Origin: Streptomyces hirsutus
GTDB taxonomy: Bacteria; Actinomycetota; Actinomycetes; Streptomycetales; Streptomycetaceae
DNA length: 34,012 nt
Direction of reading: 5' to 3'
Assembly: GCF_001418415.1 (NCBI RefSeq)
Contig: NZ_LIQT01000158.1
Coordinates: forward strand, 1 to 34,012
Part shown: one piece after another, positions 1 through 7,857 of the stretch
Numbering within the stretch: the first letter of the stretch is position 1
Layout of the letters: each line of letters opens with the position of its first letter
Translations under genes and position numbers: made by a program
The notes under the pieces: model-generated
What the model saw: only the letters and a program-made list of their open reading frames with translations
What the model was told of the DNA's origin: nothing
Database searches by the model: none

Positions 1-88
1 CTCACTGACACCCCTCGAGCCCCACACCCCCACGCCTCGAAAGCACTCCCGCACCTCGAACCCTCGCCACAGCACGGAGGCACACACC

Positions 89-1432
89 ATGAGTTCGACC
101 AGCAGAAGGTACCGCCGCACAGCCTGTACGGGCCTGGCTCTCACCCTGCCCCTGGCGGCACTGGCCGCCTGCGGCGGGGGCGGCGGCACCGACGCGTCCG
201 CGGAGGGCGGCAGCGGCAAGGGCACCATCAGTGTCTGGGCCCACCAGAGCCAGAAGAGCGAGGACGCCGCCGTGCAGGCCGCGGTGAAGTCCTTCAACTC
301 CTCGCAGAGCGACATCAAGGTCGAGCTGAAGCTGATACCCGGCAACGACTACACCAAGACGATCACCGCCACCAGCGCCTCCGAACTGCCGGACGTGATG
401 GAGTTCGACGGCCCGACCATGGCGAACTTCGTCTACAACAAGAAGCTCGCACCCATCGACGACTACGTCTCCGCCAAGACGATGGCCAACGCCACCGACG
501 CGAGCAAGTCCCAGGGCGAGATCGGCGGCAAGCACTACGGCCTGGGCATGTACGACTCCGGCCTCGGGATCTACGGCAACAAGAAGCTGCTGGACGCGGC
601 CGGCGTGAAGTACCCGACCAGCCTGTCCGACGGCTGGACCGCGGAGCAGTTCACGGACGCGCTCAAGACGCTGAAGGCCAAGGACTCCGACGGCAAGACC
701 CTCGACATCCAGGAGAACAACGGTCTCGCCACCGAGTGGGGCGCCTACGGCTTCGCCCCCGTGGTCTGGTCGGCCGGAGGCTCGCTGCTCAAGGACGGCA
801 AGGCGGAGGGCGCCCTCGACACTCCGGCGGCGGTCTCGGCGCTGAAGACCGTCCAGTCCTGGAAGACGTACGTCGACCCCAACACCGACGGCAACGCCTT
901 CGCCAAGGGCCGCGTCGCCCTGAGCTGGGTCGGCCACTGGATGTACCCCACCTACAGCAAGGCCCTCGGTGACGACCTCGTCGTCCTGCCGCTGCCCGAC
1001 TTCGGCAACGGCCCCAAGACCGGCCAGGGATCCTGGGCCTGGGGCATCGGCGCCGGCACCAAGAACGCCAAGGCCGCCGGCGCCTTCATGGACTACCTCC
1101 TCAACGACACCAACGTCACCGCGATGACGACGGCCAACGGCGCCCCGCCCGCCACCAGGACAGCGCTCGCCGCGTCCCCCCTGTACAAGCAGAGCGGCCC
1201 GCTCCAGCTCTTCGCCGACCAGCTCGCCAAGCCCTGCGGCGACAGCGACATCACCAAGTCCTGCGTCGCCGTCACGCGCCCGGTGACCGCCGGATACCCC
1301 ACCATCACCGCCAAGTTCAGCGAGGCCCTCAACTCGGTCTACGGAGGCGCCGACCCGAAGAGCGCCCTGTCCAAGGCCGCCCGCGCCATCGACCAGGACT
1401 TCTCCGACAACGCCGGCTACGAGATCCCGTAG
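89..1432 (+). CDS. ABC transporter sugar-binding lipoprotein
   Basis: Extracellular solute-binding protein of a carbohydrate ABC importer (family 1, MalE-like), 447 aa, about the usual length. The N-terminus has arginines, a hydrophobic stretch and a lipobox LAAC with the lipid-modified Cys at residue 28, followed by a Gly-rich linker, so it should be anchored outside the membrane. The body begins with the typical ISVWAHQ strand and carries the family pattern PDVMEFDGPTMANF. A GGAGG ribosome site at 76-80 lies 8 nt before the ATG. It is followed by two permease genes, so it is the receptor of that importer; no ATPase gene is present, and Streptomyces often share one MsiK-type ATPase among such systems. 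The substrate cannot be told from sequence; the broken debranching-type gene downstream hints at an oligosaccharide. Confidence 0.93.
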   Translation: MSSTSRRYRRTACTGLALTLPLAALAACGGGGGTDASAEGGSGKGTISVWAHQSQKSEDAAVQAAVKSFNSSQSDIKVELKLIPGNDYTKTITATSASELPDVMEFDGPTMANFVYNKKLAPIDDYVSAKTMANATDASKSQGEIGGKHYGLGMYDSGLGIYGNKKLLDAAGVKYPTSLSDGWTAEQFTDALKTLKAKDSDGKTLDIQENNGLATEWGAYGFAPVVWSAGGSLLKDGKAEGALDTPAAVSALKTVQSWKTYVDPNTDGNAFAKGRVALSWVGHWMYPTYSKALGDDLVVLPLPDFGNGPKTGQGSWAWGIGAGTKNAKAAGAFMDYLLNDTNVTAMTTANGAPPATRTALAASPLYKQSGPLQLFADQLAKPCGDSDITKSCVAVTRPVTAGYPTITAKFSEALNSVYGGADPKSALSKAARAIDQDFSDNAGYEIP

Positions 1433-1442
1433 GACCATAGGC

Positions 1443-1477
1443 CGGGGGCGGGCCCGCGCACGCCGTGCCCGCCCCCG
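1443..1477 (+). terminator. GC-rich hairpin between binding protein and permease genes
   Basis: Perfect 11-bp inverted repeat (CGGGGGCGGGC at 1443-1453, complement at 1467-1477) with a 13-nt loop, between the binding-protein stop and the permease start. No U-run follows, so it is more likely a partial terminator or 3'-end stabiliser. Such hairpins are common where the binding protein must be made in excess over the permeases. Confidence 0.7.
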
Positions 1478-1496
1478 CCGGGAACAGGACCCATCC

Positions 1497-2504
1497 GTGA
1501 CATCCGCCGAACCGGCACACGCCGCGCCCCACGCCCGGGAGAAGGCCCCACCCGTGACCGCCGACAAGCCCGCGCGCCCGGCGCGCCCGGCGCGCTCCGT
1601 GCGCAAGAACCGCGACTGGCTGCACGGACTGCTCATGTCCACGCCTGCCGTCGTCGGACTCGTCGCCTTCGTCGGCGTCCCGTTCGGCTACGCCGTCGTC
1701 CTCTCCTTCTACAACGTCCGCCTCGGCTCCCCGCTCGCGCCGGCCTTCTTCGGCCTGGAGCAGTACCGCCGACTGTTCACCGACCCCGACCTGTCCGGCC
1801 CGTTCCTGCGGGCCCTGCTGAACAACCTGACCTTCGCCGTGGTCGTCGTCCCCGTGCAGACGGCGCTGGCACTCGGGCTGGCGATCCTGCTCAACCGCAA
1901 GCTCAAGGCGATCGGCCTGTTCCGGTCCCTCTTCTTCATGCCGGTCGTCTTCCCGATGGCGCTGGTCGCCGTGATCTGGCGGCTCATTCTCGCCCGCAGC
2001 GACCAGGGCATGCTCAACTCCGCGCTGCACGCGGTGAGTTTCGGCAACTGGGGCGCCTTCGACTGGCTCGGCGACTCCGCCACCGCGATGGCCTCGATCA
2101 TCGTGCTGTCCGTCTGGCAGGGAGTCGGCTTCCAGATGGTCATCCTGCTCGCCGGCCTCCAGCAGATCCCGGGCGAGCTCTACGAAGCCGCCGAACTCGA
2201 CCGCGCGAGCCGCTGGCAGCAGTTCCGCCACGTCACCCTGCCCGGCATCCGCGGAACCCTCGTCTTCGTCGCCATGCTCACCTCGGTGCTCTCCTTCCGG
2301 GTCTTCGACCAGGTGTACGTCCTCGTCAAGGGCGGCGGCCTCAACGAGGACGCCGCCCGCACAGTGATGTACCAGGCCGTCACCACCGCCTTCGACCAGA
2401 ACAACGTCGGCCAGGCGTCCGCGATCACCGTCGTCTTCTTCCTGATCGTCGTCGTCCTGACCCTCATCCAGCGCCGCGTCGTCCGGCCCGACAACGAGGA
2501 CTGA
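1497..2504 (+). CDS. Sugar ABC transporter permease (MalF type)
   Basis: Integral membrane permease of the importer, 335 aa. After a charged, Pro-rich N-terminal extension the first membrane helix begins near residue 43 (LLMSTPAVVGLVAFVGVPFG), and about six helices follow. The cytoplasmic coupling loop is visible as EAAELDRASRWQQFRHVTLP near residue 230, the EAA motif that docks on the ATPase; the usual Asp-Gly-Ala is Asp-Arg-Ala here. The start is a GTG at 1497; an in-frame GTG at 1555 would remove 19 residues and is an alternative. It forms an operon with the second permease, 9 nt downstream. Confidence 0.92.
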   Translation: MTSAEPAHAAPHAREKAPPVTADKPARPARPARSVRKNRDWLHGLLMSTPAVVGLVAFVGVPFGYAVVLSFYNVRLGSPLAPAFFGLEQYRRLFTDPDLSGPFLRALLNNLTFAVVVVPVQTALALGLAILLNRKLKAIGLFRSLFFMPVVFPMALVAVIWRLILARSDQGMLNSALHAVSFGNWGAFDWLGDSATAMASIIVLSVWQGVGFQMVILLAGLQQIPGELYEAAELDRASRWQQFRHVTLPGIRGTLVFVAMLTSVLSFRVFDQVYVLVKGGGLNEDAARTVMYQAVTTAFDQNNVGQASAITVVFFLIVVVLTLIQRRVVRPDNED

Positions 2505-2513
2505 GGACTGACC

Positions 2514-3368
2514 ATGAGCATCCACACGGGCCTCACCCGCACACCCCTGCGCCGCTTCCTCGACTACGCCGTCCTGAGCGTGCTGGCCTTCATCTTCGCG
2601 CTGCCGGTGATCTACCTGTTCATGGGCAGCCTCAAGCCGTCCGACGAGGTCCTGAACGGCCTGTCCGGCTTCCTCCCGACCCACCTGTCCTTCGACAACT
2701 ACACGGCCGTCCTCGACAGCCTCAACTCCGACAGCACCGGCTACTTCTGGCGCTTCATGGGCATCTCGCTGCTGCTGTCGTTCGTCGTGGTGACGGGTGG
2801 CCTGTTCGTCAACTCGATGGCGGCGTACGGCCTGTCACGGCTGAAGTGGCGTGGCCGGAACGCCGTCTTCACCCTCGTCCTGCTGCTGTTGCTGGTCCCG
2901 TTCGAGTCGGTGGCCGTCCCGCTCTTCTACATGTTCAACGACCAGCGCAACACGCTGTTCATCCAGGCGATCCCGTTCATCGCCAACGCCTTCTCGGTCT
3001 ACCAGTTCCACACGTTCTTCCGCTCGATCCCGCCGAGTATCGAGGAAGCCGCCCGTCTCGACGGCGCGGGCCCCTGGCGCACCTTCTTCGCGATCATCGT
3101 CCCGATGTCGAAGCCGGCCTTCGCGTCCGTGGCGATCCTGACCTTCCTCATCCAGTGGGGCTCCTTCCTCTGGCCGGTCCTGATGGTCTCCGACCCCTCG
3201 GTACGCCCGCTGCCGTTGGAGATGAGTGTCTTCCAGGCCCAGCTGCCCCCGGACTGGGGCCAGATCCTCGCCTTCGGCGTCCTGCTCGTCCTGCCCGTCC
3301 TGATCGTCTTCGCCTTCTTCCAGCGCTGGTTCGTCCAGGGTGTCGCCAGCTCAGCCGTCAAGGGCTGA
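2514..3368 (+). CDS. Sugar ABC transporter permease (MalG type)
   Basis: Second permease of the importer, 284 aa, normal for the MalG family. It has about six membrane helices, the first around residues 16-38, and the EAA loop EEAARLDGAGPWRTFFAIIV near residue 178 with the canonical Asp-Gly-Ala. The ATG start lies 9 nt after the MalF-type stop. It would pair with the upstream permease to form the channel. No ABC ATPase gene follows; the next gene is a debranching-enzyme relic. Confidence 0.92.
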   Translation: MSIHTGLTRTPLRRFLDYAVLSVLAFIFALPVIYLFMGSLKPSDEVLNGLSGFLPTHLSFDNYTAVLDSLNSDSTGYFWRFMGISLLLSFVVVTGGLFVNSMAAYGLSRLKWRGRNAVFTLVLLLLLVPFESVAVPLFYMFNDQRNTLFIQAIPFIANAFSVYQFHTFFRSIPPSIEEAARLDGAGPWRTFFAIIVPMSKPAFASVAILTFLIQWGSFLWPVLMVSDPSVRPLPLEMSVFQAQLPPDWGQILAFGVLLVLPVLIVFAFFQRWFVQGVASSAVKG

Positions 3369-3402
3369 GCCGCTTCCCGAGTTCCCGAGAGGTACTGCTG
3401 GT

Positions 3403-4167
3403 GTGGACCACCCCACCGCCAACGCCCCGGCGGCCGCCTCTGCGAGCGAGGGCCTGCTGCCGTTCCTGCACGACGCGGTCCTCACCCTGTGCGCGCCGAG
3501 TCCGGCGATCTCCCGCGCGGACGGGCAGCTCGACGGGGGTGCCGCCGGTTTCTACCACGGTGACCGCAGGGCGTCGGCCCAGCTGACCGTCGCAACCGAA
3601 GGCATCACCCTCGCTCCGGTCGACGGCGGGCTGAGGGGAGCGAACCGGGCGGAATTCCGGTCGCTCCTGCGGGGCCTCGACGAGGTGGCGGTGGACCCGG
3701 CCCTCGCCCTGCACCGCCGCCGAACCGTCACGGCCGTACGACACTGTGATCGCCCTTCACGGCTTGACCGGGGCAGGCTTTCCCGACGCCGCCGCATCAC
3801 TGGCAGAGGGCCTACTGACAGCGTCGACGGCATTCGACGCCCGCCTGCCCGAACTCTTCGCCGGCCACGGCAGGGAGGCGGGCCCGTACCCAGCCCCCTA
3901 CCCGGCGTCCTGCCGACCCCAGGCGTGGGCAGCCGCTCCTCGGTCCTGGTACTGCGCTCGGTCCTCGGCCTGGATGCGGACGTCCCGGCCGGCACGGTCA
4001 CCGTGGCCCCCACCTTCGCCGGGAGACACGCCCCGCTGACGGTGACGGGGCTCCAAGTCGGCGGCGGGCGGCTGGACGTCACGCTGACGGCGGACGGCTC
4101 GGTGGAGGTGACGGCCCCGGAGGGACTGGCAGTGGTGACAACCTGGGGGAGTCACGCCACCGCGTAG
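3403..4167 (+). pseudogene. Glycogen debranching (amylo-1,6-glucosidase-like) gene with internal deletion
   Basis: Remnant of a gene of the glycogen-debranching-enzyme family, often found beside such sugar importers. Starting at GTG 3403 (GAGAGG upstream), the N-terminal domain is readable: LPFLHDAVLTLCAPSPAISR, then GFYHGDRRASAQLTV, up to about 3723. The frame then shifts: from about 3737 the typical C-terminal text appears in the +1 frame (YDTVIALHGLTGAGF, LPELFAGHG, PYPASCRPQAWAAA) until about 3935. It then returns to the first frame (SSVLVLRSVLGLDADVPAGT) to the stop at 4167. Intact relatives are several hundred residues longer, so the catalytic middle is missing, with a frame change at the deletion point and a second indel near 3935. 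It is non-functional as written; a sequencing error could explain the second shift but not the deletion. Confidence 0.8.
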
Positions 4168-4215
4168 AGCCGGGACGACCCCTCCGGCTTTCCTCGCATC
4201 AGGCCGGCAGCGTGC

Positions 4216-4413
4216 TCAGCGTCGGTCGCGCCACGCTCGGGCCACGGCCGCGGCGGCATCCGCGGCCCGCTGTTCGATCTCAGCGGACACTCCCCGCTCG
4301 CCGAGCACGAAGAGCCGGCCCTTGGTGAGATGGGTGGTCGTCTTCCACCCCATACGTGCGCCCGGCCTTCCGAGCGGCACGCCGGACGCGTCCTTGAGCT
4401 CACCCACTGCCAT
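4216..4413 (-). CDS. Small conserved-looking protein, unknown function
   Basis: A 65-aa reading frame on the minus strand starting at ATG 4413, with readable text such as VPLGRPGARMGWKTTTHLTK and ending in a basic helix (AAAVARAWRDRR). I do not recognise a named family; the composition (Trp, Lys, Thr-rich centre, Ala/Arg helix) is more protein-like than a shadow frame. No clear ribosome site precedes the ATG. The open frame continues upstream through the hairpin and the tRNA-like block, which is an artefact of those sequences. It lies at the chromosomal edge of the island. Confidence 0.4.
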   Translation of the reverse strand: MAVGELKDASGVPLGRPGARMGWKTTTHLTKGRLFVLGERGVSAEIEQRAADAAAAVARAWRDRR

Positions 4414-4432
4414 ATGCGTGCTGCAAGCGCAG

Positions 4433-4464
4433 AGGCCCTGCCGCTCACTCGGGCGGCAGGGCCT
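4433..4464 (-). terminator. Hairpin terminator downstream of the tRNA-like end (first copy)
   Basis: 12-bp perfect inverted repeat (AGGCCCTGCCGC at 4433-4444, complement at 4453-4464), loop 8 nt. It sits 3' of the minus-strand tRNA fragment at 4483-4524, the normal place for the tRNA terminator. Different hairpins occupy the same place beside the other tRNA fragments. Confidence 0.65.
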
Positions 4465-4480
4465 CCGGTCTGCTTTTCTC

Positions 4481-4653
4481 TGTGCCCCCGGCAGGATTCG
4501 AACCTGCGACACCCGCTTGAGGAGTTTTCCCAGGGCAGGCCTGTGACCTGCGGAAACAGCGGTCGCAGGGTGCCTGGCCTGGGAAAACACCCCTCCGCAG
4601 TTCTCATGTGTTCGCGGGGTTTCCCGGCCTCATGTGTGCCGAATCCGTTCCGG
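4481..4653 (-). repeat. 173-bp direct repeat, copy A: tRNA-Arg(CCT) 3' end plus element end (att site)
   Basis: Read on the minus strand, positions 4524-4483 are the 3' part of a tRNA: anticodon loop CTCCTcA, T-arm around TTCGAAT, acceptor strand CGGGGGC and discriminator A. The rest of the repeat (4525-4653) is element DNA: an 11-bp inverted repeat (GTTTTCCCAGG near 4525 and its complement near 4579) and a doublet CTCATGTGT (4603-4611 and 4629-4637) that could bind an integrase arm. The same block recurs without gaps at 17960-18132 with about nine mismatches. It is not a working tRNA, because the 5' half is absent. Together the two copies bound the 13.5-kb island. Confidence 0.8.
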
Positions 4654-4828
4654 TCGGCCACCGGATTGAGGGTGGAGCCCTGAATCCGGACGGATGCCCG
4701 CTCCGGTTGCAAAGCTGTGAGCGGGTGGGAGCCCGTAGCCTGGGGCCAGTCCCTCGCGTGCCGGCGGGCGTGCGTGATCCATCCCGATGGGTCAATCGTT
4801 CGACGACCCACCGACGGGGCAGTAGCAG

Positions 4829-4973
4829 GTGGCCCGGTTCGGCCGGTTGGGCGAGGTGCTCTCGCAGCACGAGTTGGGGCGGTTTTCCTTCCTCGATGAC
4901 GCAGACCGCGTGCTGGCCGGGCGGCACCGTGGGGAGCACAACCGCTTGGACCTCGACCTTCAGCTCGCCAACG
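4829..4973 (+). pseudogene. Tn3-family transposase, N-terminal remnant
   Basis: From GTG 4829 the frame reads VARFGRLGEVLSQHELGRFS and then FLDDADRVLAGRHRGEHNRL, which matches the start of Tn3-family transposases (their DUF4158-like N-terminus, 'FFFLDD-D---I---R---NRLGFALQL'). The resemblance ends about residue 48, where the sequence runs into the 3' side of an oppositely oriented IS3-type orfA. Full Tn3 transposases are close to 1000 aa, so this is about 5% of the gene. Confidence 0.6.
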
Positions 4974-5178
4974 GTGCTATCACCCGAGATTCGCCCGATG
5001 CCGGCAGCGGCCCGCCCTGCCGTCCGTGCTCGCGCTCATACTGGCGTACCCACGTGCGCAGCGTCTCGGGATTCATCTCGAGTTCCCGGGCGACATGAGC
5101 GATCGGCTTGCTGGATTTCAGTGCCAGCTGGACCGCTTCTTCGCGGAACTCCGGCGAGTACGGACTTGGACGTGCCAC
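4960..5178 (-). pseudogene. IS3-type transposase OrfA fragment
   Basis: Minus-strand frame of 72 aa from GTG 5178 (GGGAAGAAG just upstream). The first 50 residues are a clear Tnp_1 helix-turn-helix (SPEFREEAVQLALKSSKPIA, then VARELEMNPETLRTWV). The usual second half with its leucine zipper is lost and replaced by unrelated text, and no orfB follows, so the insertion sequence is truncated. It abuts the Tn3 remnant, which suggests nested insertion followed by deletion. Confidence 0.7.
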
Positions 5179-5632
5179 TTGCTTCTTCCCTCGATTCCTT
5201 ACAGGACAACCCTATTGGGTCCCTGTCCGAGATCTTCGGGACCCCTCAGATCTTGGGGAGCTGGGTTTTTGCTGGTCGGGGCGTTGGGGGCTTGTGGTTG
5301 GGTGATCGTCGTTGGTCAGTATTGGCCACTGTCGGGTGGCCTCGGACGGCCCAGGGATGGCCCGGGTTGCGTCCAGAGAAGTGAGGTACGGACGCGTTCA
5401 TCACCCCCGGTCGATCCGCATGTACACGACGGACACGGGCACCCCTGGGGATTGCGCCGCAGCCTCGACGATTCGTGTTCGTAAGAGCCGAGGGAGCCGG
5501 CCAACGGGCAAGTCCGGGGGCACCGATGTGGCACGAGCGAACCTGTGTTCTGACCGAGCGATACGGGGCTGGACGGGTGACGATGGAAGTACATCAAATT
5601 CGGCCACGTCGTTCCCGGAAGGAGGAGACACC
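5179..5632. other. Intergenic, possible IS end, no gene seen
   Basis: About 450 bp without a convincing gene. The first 70 bp hold short inverted pieces (GGACA ... TGTCC; GATCTTCGGG beside CCTCAGATC) that may be a decayed end of the truncated insertion sequence. The last part carries the strong GGAGG ribosome site of the next gene. Confidence 0.4.
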
Positions 5633-6316
5633 ATGACGCATCCCTCCGGTTCCTCGGATATCAACTCTCCGCACGGCGCGGAGCCACGAGACACCTCTGC
5701 GATGGGAAAGCCGAGTGCCCTGGCGAACCTGAGTTGGCAGATCCTTCTCACCATGGGCCTGGCCACTATCGCCCTGGGGGTCGTGATTTTTGCCTGGCCG
5801 AAAGAGACGTTGCAGGTCGTCGGCGTGCTCTTCGGCATCTACCTGCTGGTCACCGGAGTCTTCCAGCTGGCCGCCGCCTTCGGCACTCACGTTCCCGGTC
5901 ATCTTCGGGCACTGCATTTCATCACGGGGGCGCTCTCCGTCCTGCTCGGTCTGATCTGCTTCCGGGGCACCCTGCAGTCGGTCCTGCTGCTTGCCCTGTG
6001 GATCGGCTTCAGCTGGCTGCTGCGCGGCATCATGATGACGGCCACGGCTTCCTCCGCCCCGGCCATGCCGGCGCGTGGCTGGATGCTGTTCTTCGGGATC
6101 ATGAGCATGCTGGCGGGCGTCGTGCTGATCGTCTCACCGTTCACCTCGATTGCCGCGCTCACCTTGGCGGTGGGCGTCATGGCCCTAGTTCTTGGGGTGG
6201 TTGAGGTATTCCACGCCATCAAGATGCGGATCGAAGTCGGCCGCCTCGCTCCAGGCACTGCTGCCAAGCGGCGGCGGCGTCCTCTGTTCCACTCCGAGCC
6301 ACATCCCCAACACTGA
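5633..6316 (+). CDS. HdeD/DUF308-family membrane protein
   Basis: Predicted 227-aa inner-membrane protein. After a polar N-terminus of about 40 residues there are six hydrophobic helices in three hairpin-like pairs, e.g. ILLTMGLATIALGVVIFAWP, VVGVLFGIYLLVTGVFQLAA and LFFGIMSMLAGVVLIVSPF. This Leu/Gly/Val-rich pattern with a repeated 'G...LL.G' motif is that of HdeD/DUF308 proteins, linked to acid and stress tolerance in enterics; in actinomycetes the role is unknown. ATG 5633 is chosen because GGAGG at 5621-5625 precedes it; longer upstream frames have no ribosome site. The C-terminus is basic and probably cytoplasmic. Confidence 0.85.
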   Translation: MTHPSGSSDINSPHGAEPRDTSAMGKPSALANLSWQILLTMGLATIALGVVIFAWPKETLQVVGVLFGIYLLVTGVFQLAAAFGTHVPGHLRALHFITGALSVLLGLICFRGTLQSVLLLALWIGFSWLLRGIMMTATASSAPAMPARGWMLFFGIMSMLAGVVLIVSPFTSIAALTLAVGVMALVLGVVEVFHAIKMRIEVGRLAPGTAAKRRRRPLFHSEPHPQH

Positions 6317-6667
6317 TCACGGCAAAGGCTCCGGCACCCCGCTTGTGCAGCGCCCGCCGTACTGGGTGTCTGCGGCACGCAAAGCTCATCGGCGCCCTCC
6401 ACCGCTGGTCAGGCCCTCCGCCGGCTGCCGCCGCTCCCGGCGAGGACGTGCCCGTGCCATCAGACGACCAGCTCTTCCGTCTGGCGCCTGCACAGCTATC
6501 GATCCGGCTGGAGAACCAGCTCCGATCTGGTGGCGTGCCCGGGGCAGGGAAAAGGCGCCGAGCGGTCGTTCCCGGCCAGCTAAGAGGGCGCGGGATCTGC
6601 CAGCCTGGTCCTACGGCTTCAATCGGTCGGTCGAAGGCCGGCCTCAGCGGCGAAAGTGGGTGCGGTG
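6317..6667. other. Intergenic, no feature recognised
   Basis: About 350 bp between the membrane protein and the lipid-kinase gene. Open frames cross it on both strands, but none has a ribosome site, a recognisable motif or Streptomyces-like third-position bias. I see no hairpin strong enough to call a terminator. Confidence 0.4.
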
Positions 6668-7639
6668 ATGGCCGGCGCTCGGACGCGTGCCCGGGTGGTG
6701 ATCGTGACGAATCCGCGCTCGGGCGGTGGTAAGCCTGCTCGTTACGGTCTGGTCCAGCGGGCCGAGGACATGGGCGCCCAGGTCTGGATGACCAGCGCGG
6801 ATGAGGACGCGGCGTCGCTCGCGAGGAACGCCGTCCAGCAGGGGGCACAGGTGCTGGGAGTCGCGGGCGGCGACGGCACTGTATCGGCGGTCGCCGCGGT
6901 GGCCGCCGACACGGGCCGGTCGCTGGTCGTGATCCCGGCGGGCACCCGCAACCACTTCGCCCGGGACCTGGGCCTCGACGTCCGCGATCCGGCGCAGGCG
7001 CTGGGCGCCCTGGTCGACGGTGAGCCCGCACGGGTGGACCTGGGGGTGCTCGGCCCGCGCGTCTTCGTCAACAACGTCTCTTTCGGCATGTACGCCGACG
7101 CCCTGCTGGAGCCCGGGTACCGGGAGGGCAAGAAGCGCGCTTTCGCTGCGGTGGCACCCGATTACCTCAAGGGCAAGCAGTGGGTCGAGGCCTGCGTGGA
7201 CACCCCATGGGAGGCCGTCGAGTTCCCGCAGGTGGTGCTGATCTCCAACAACCCCTACCACCTGGCCACACCGCGTTGGCTGGGGCGTCGCTTTTCGCTC
7301 AGCACAGGACTGCTGGGCGGCATCGTCCTCAAGCGCCCGACGGAGACGCCCCCGGATCTCCTCCGGCACCTGCGCAGCGAACTGCGACGACACAAGCGCG
7401 GTCTTGGTCCGGCAGGTGAAGGGGCTGTCGTCTGGTCGGCTTCCGGTATCACGCTGCACGGTGACGTGCGGCACCTGGACGCGGGGATCGACGGCGAAGC
7501 GGTGACGCTCCCTCTCCCCGTCATGTGTGGAATTCGGCCGGGTGCCCTGCGTGTGCTGCTGCCGAAGGACCGGCCGGGGATCCCGCCGGAGCGCGTGCCC
7601 GGGCGCCCGGGAGCACTGCGAGCAGGGGGCAACGGTTGA
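6668..7639 (+). CDS. Diacylglycerol kinase-family (DAGK catalytic) protein
   Basis: 323-aa protein with the soluble lipid-kinase fold shared by diacylglycerol and sphingosine kinases and bacterial YegS/DgkB. Motifs in order: the phosphate-binding NPRSGGGK near residue 15, the nucleotide-binding GGDGT near 67, then PAGTRNHFARDLGL, which matches the family's 'P-GT-ND-A--LG' with His for Asp. The second domain holds VNNVSFGMYADAL and ISNNPY. The likely reaction is ATP-dependent phosphorylation of a lipid alcohol; the substrate is open. ATG 6668 is used; upstream GTG codons at 6656 and 6665 are possible. It stands alone, with the LAL regulator 220 bp downstream. Confidence 0.88.
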   Translation: MAGARTRARVVIVTNPRSGGGKPARYGLVQRAEDMGAQVWMTSADEDAASLARNAVQQGAQVLGVAGGDGTVSAVAAVAADTGRSLVVIPAGTRNHFARDLGLDVRDPAQALGALVDGEPARVDLGVLGPRVFVNNVSFGMYADALLEPGYREGKKRAFAAVAPDYLKGKQWVEACVDTPWEAVEFPQVVLISNNPYHLATPRWLGRRFSLSTGLLGGIVLKRPTETPPDLLRHLRSELRRHKRGLGPAGEGAVVWSASGITLHGDVRHLDAGIDGEAVTLPLPVMCGIRPGALRVLLPKDRPGIPPERVPGRPGALRAGGNG

Positions 7640-7857
7640 CGGTTGACCAGCGGGTCAGCCCAACATGGGGACCACTGAGCTTGTCCTTTTGGGAAGCTGT
7701 TGTCTTTCCGGGCTTGAGGACCGCGTTTCCGCTGGTCGGGCAGAGGGTCGGTGATCACGTGGGAATGATGGCGTGTCGTGTCGTCGCTCCGGTGGGGGTC
7801 GTGGATGCCGCCGGTCGGGAAGCTGCACAAAAGGGCGATGAGGATTACGGTCGTTAA

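Noticed and set aside
1329..2684. Long minus-strand frame (451 aa) opposite the permease genes
   Set aside because: Asp/Glu/Gly-rich shadow without domain text; the plus strand has certain permease genes.
4483..4524. Functional tRNA-Arg at any of the four tRNA-like ends
   Set aside because: All lack the 5' half (no GCCCCCG acceptor strand or D-arm on the expected side).
6343..6732. 129-aa plus-strand open frame before the lipid-kinase gene
   Set aside because: No ribosome site or motif, overlaps the better-supported lipid-kinase gene.
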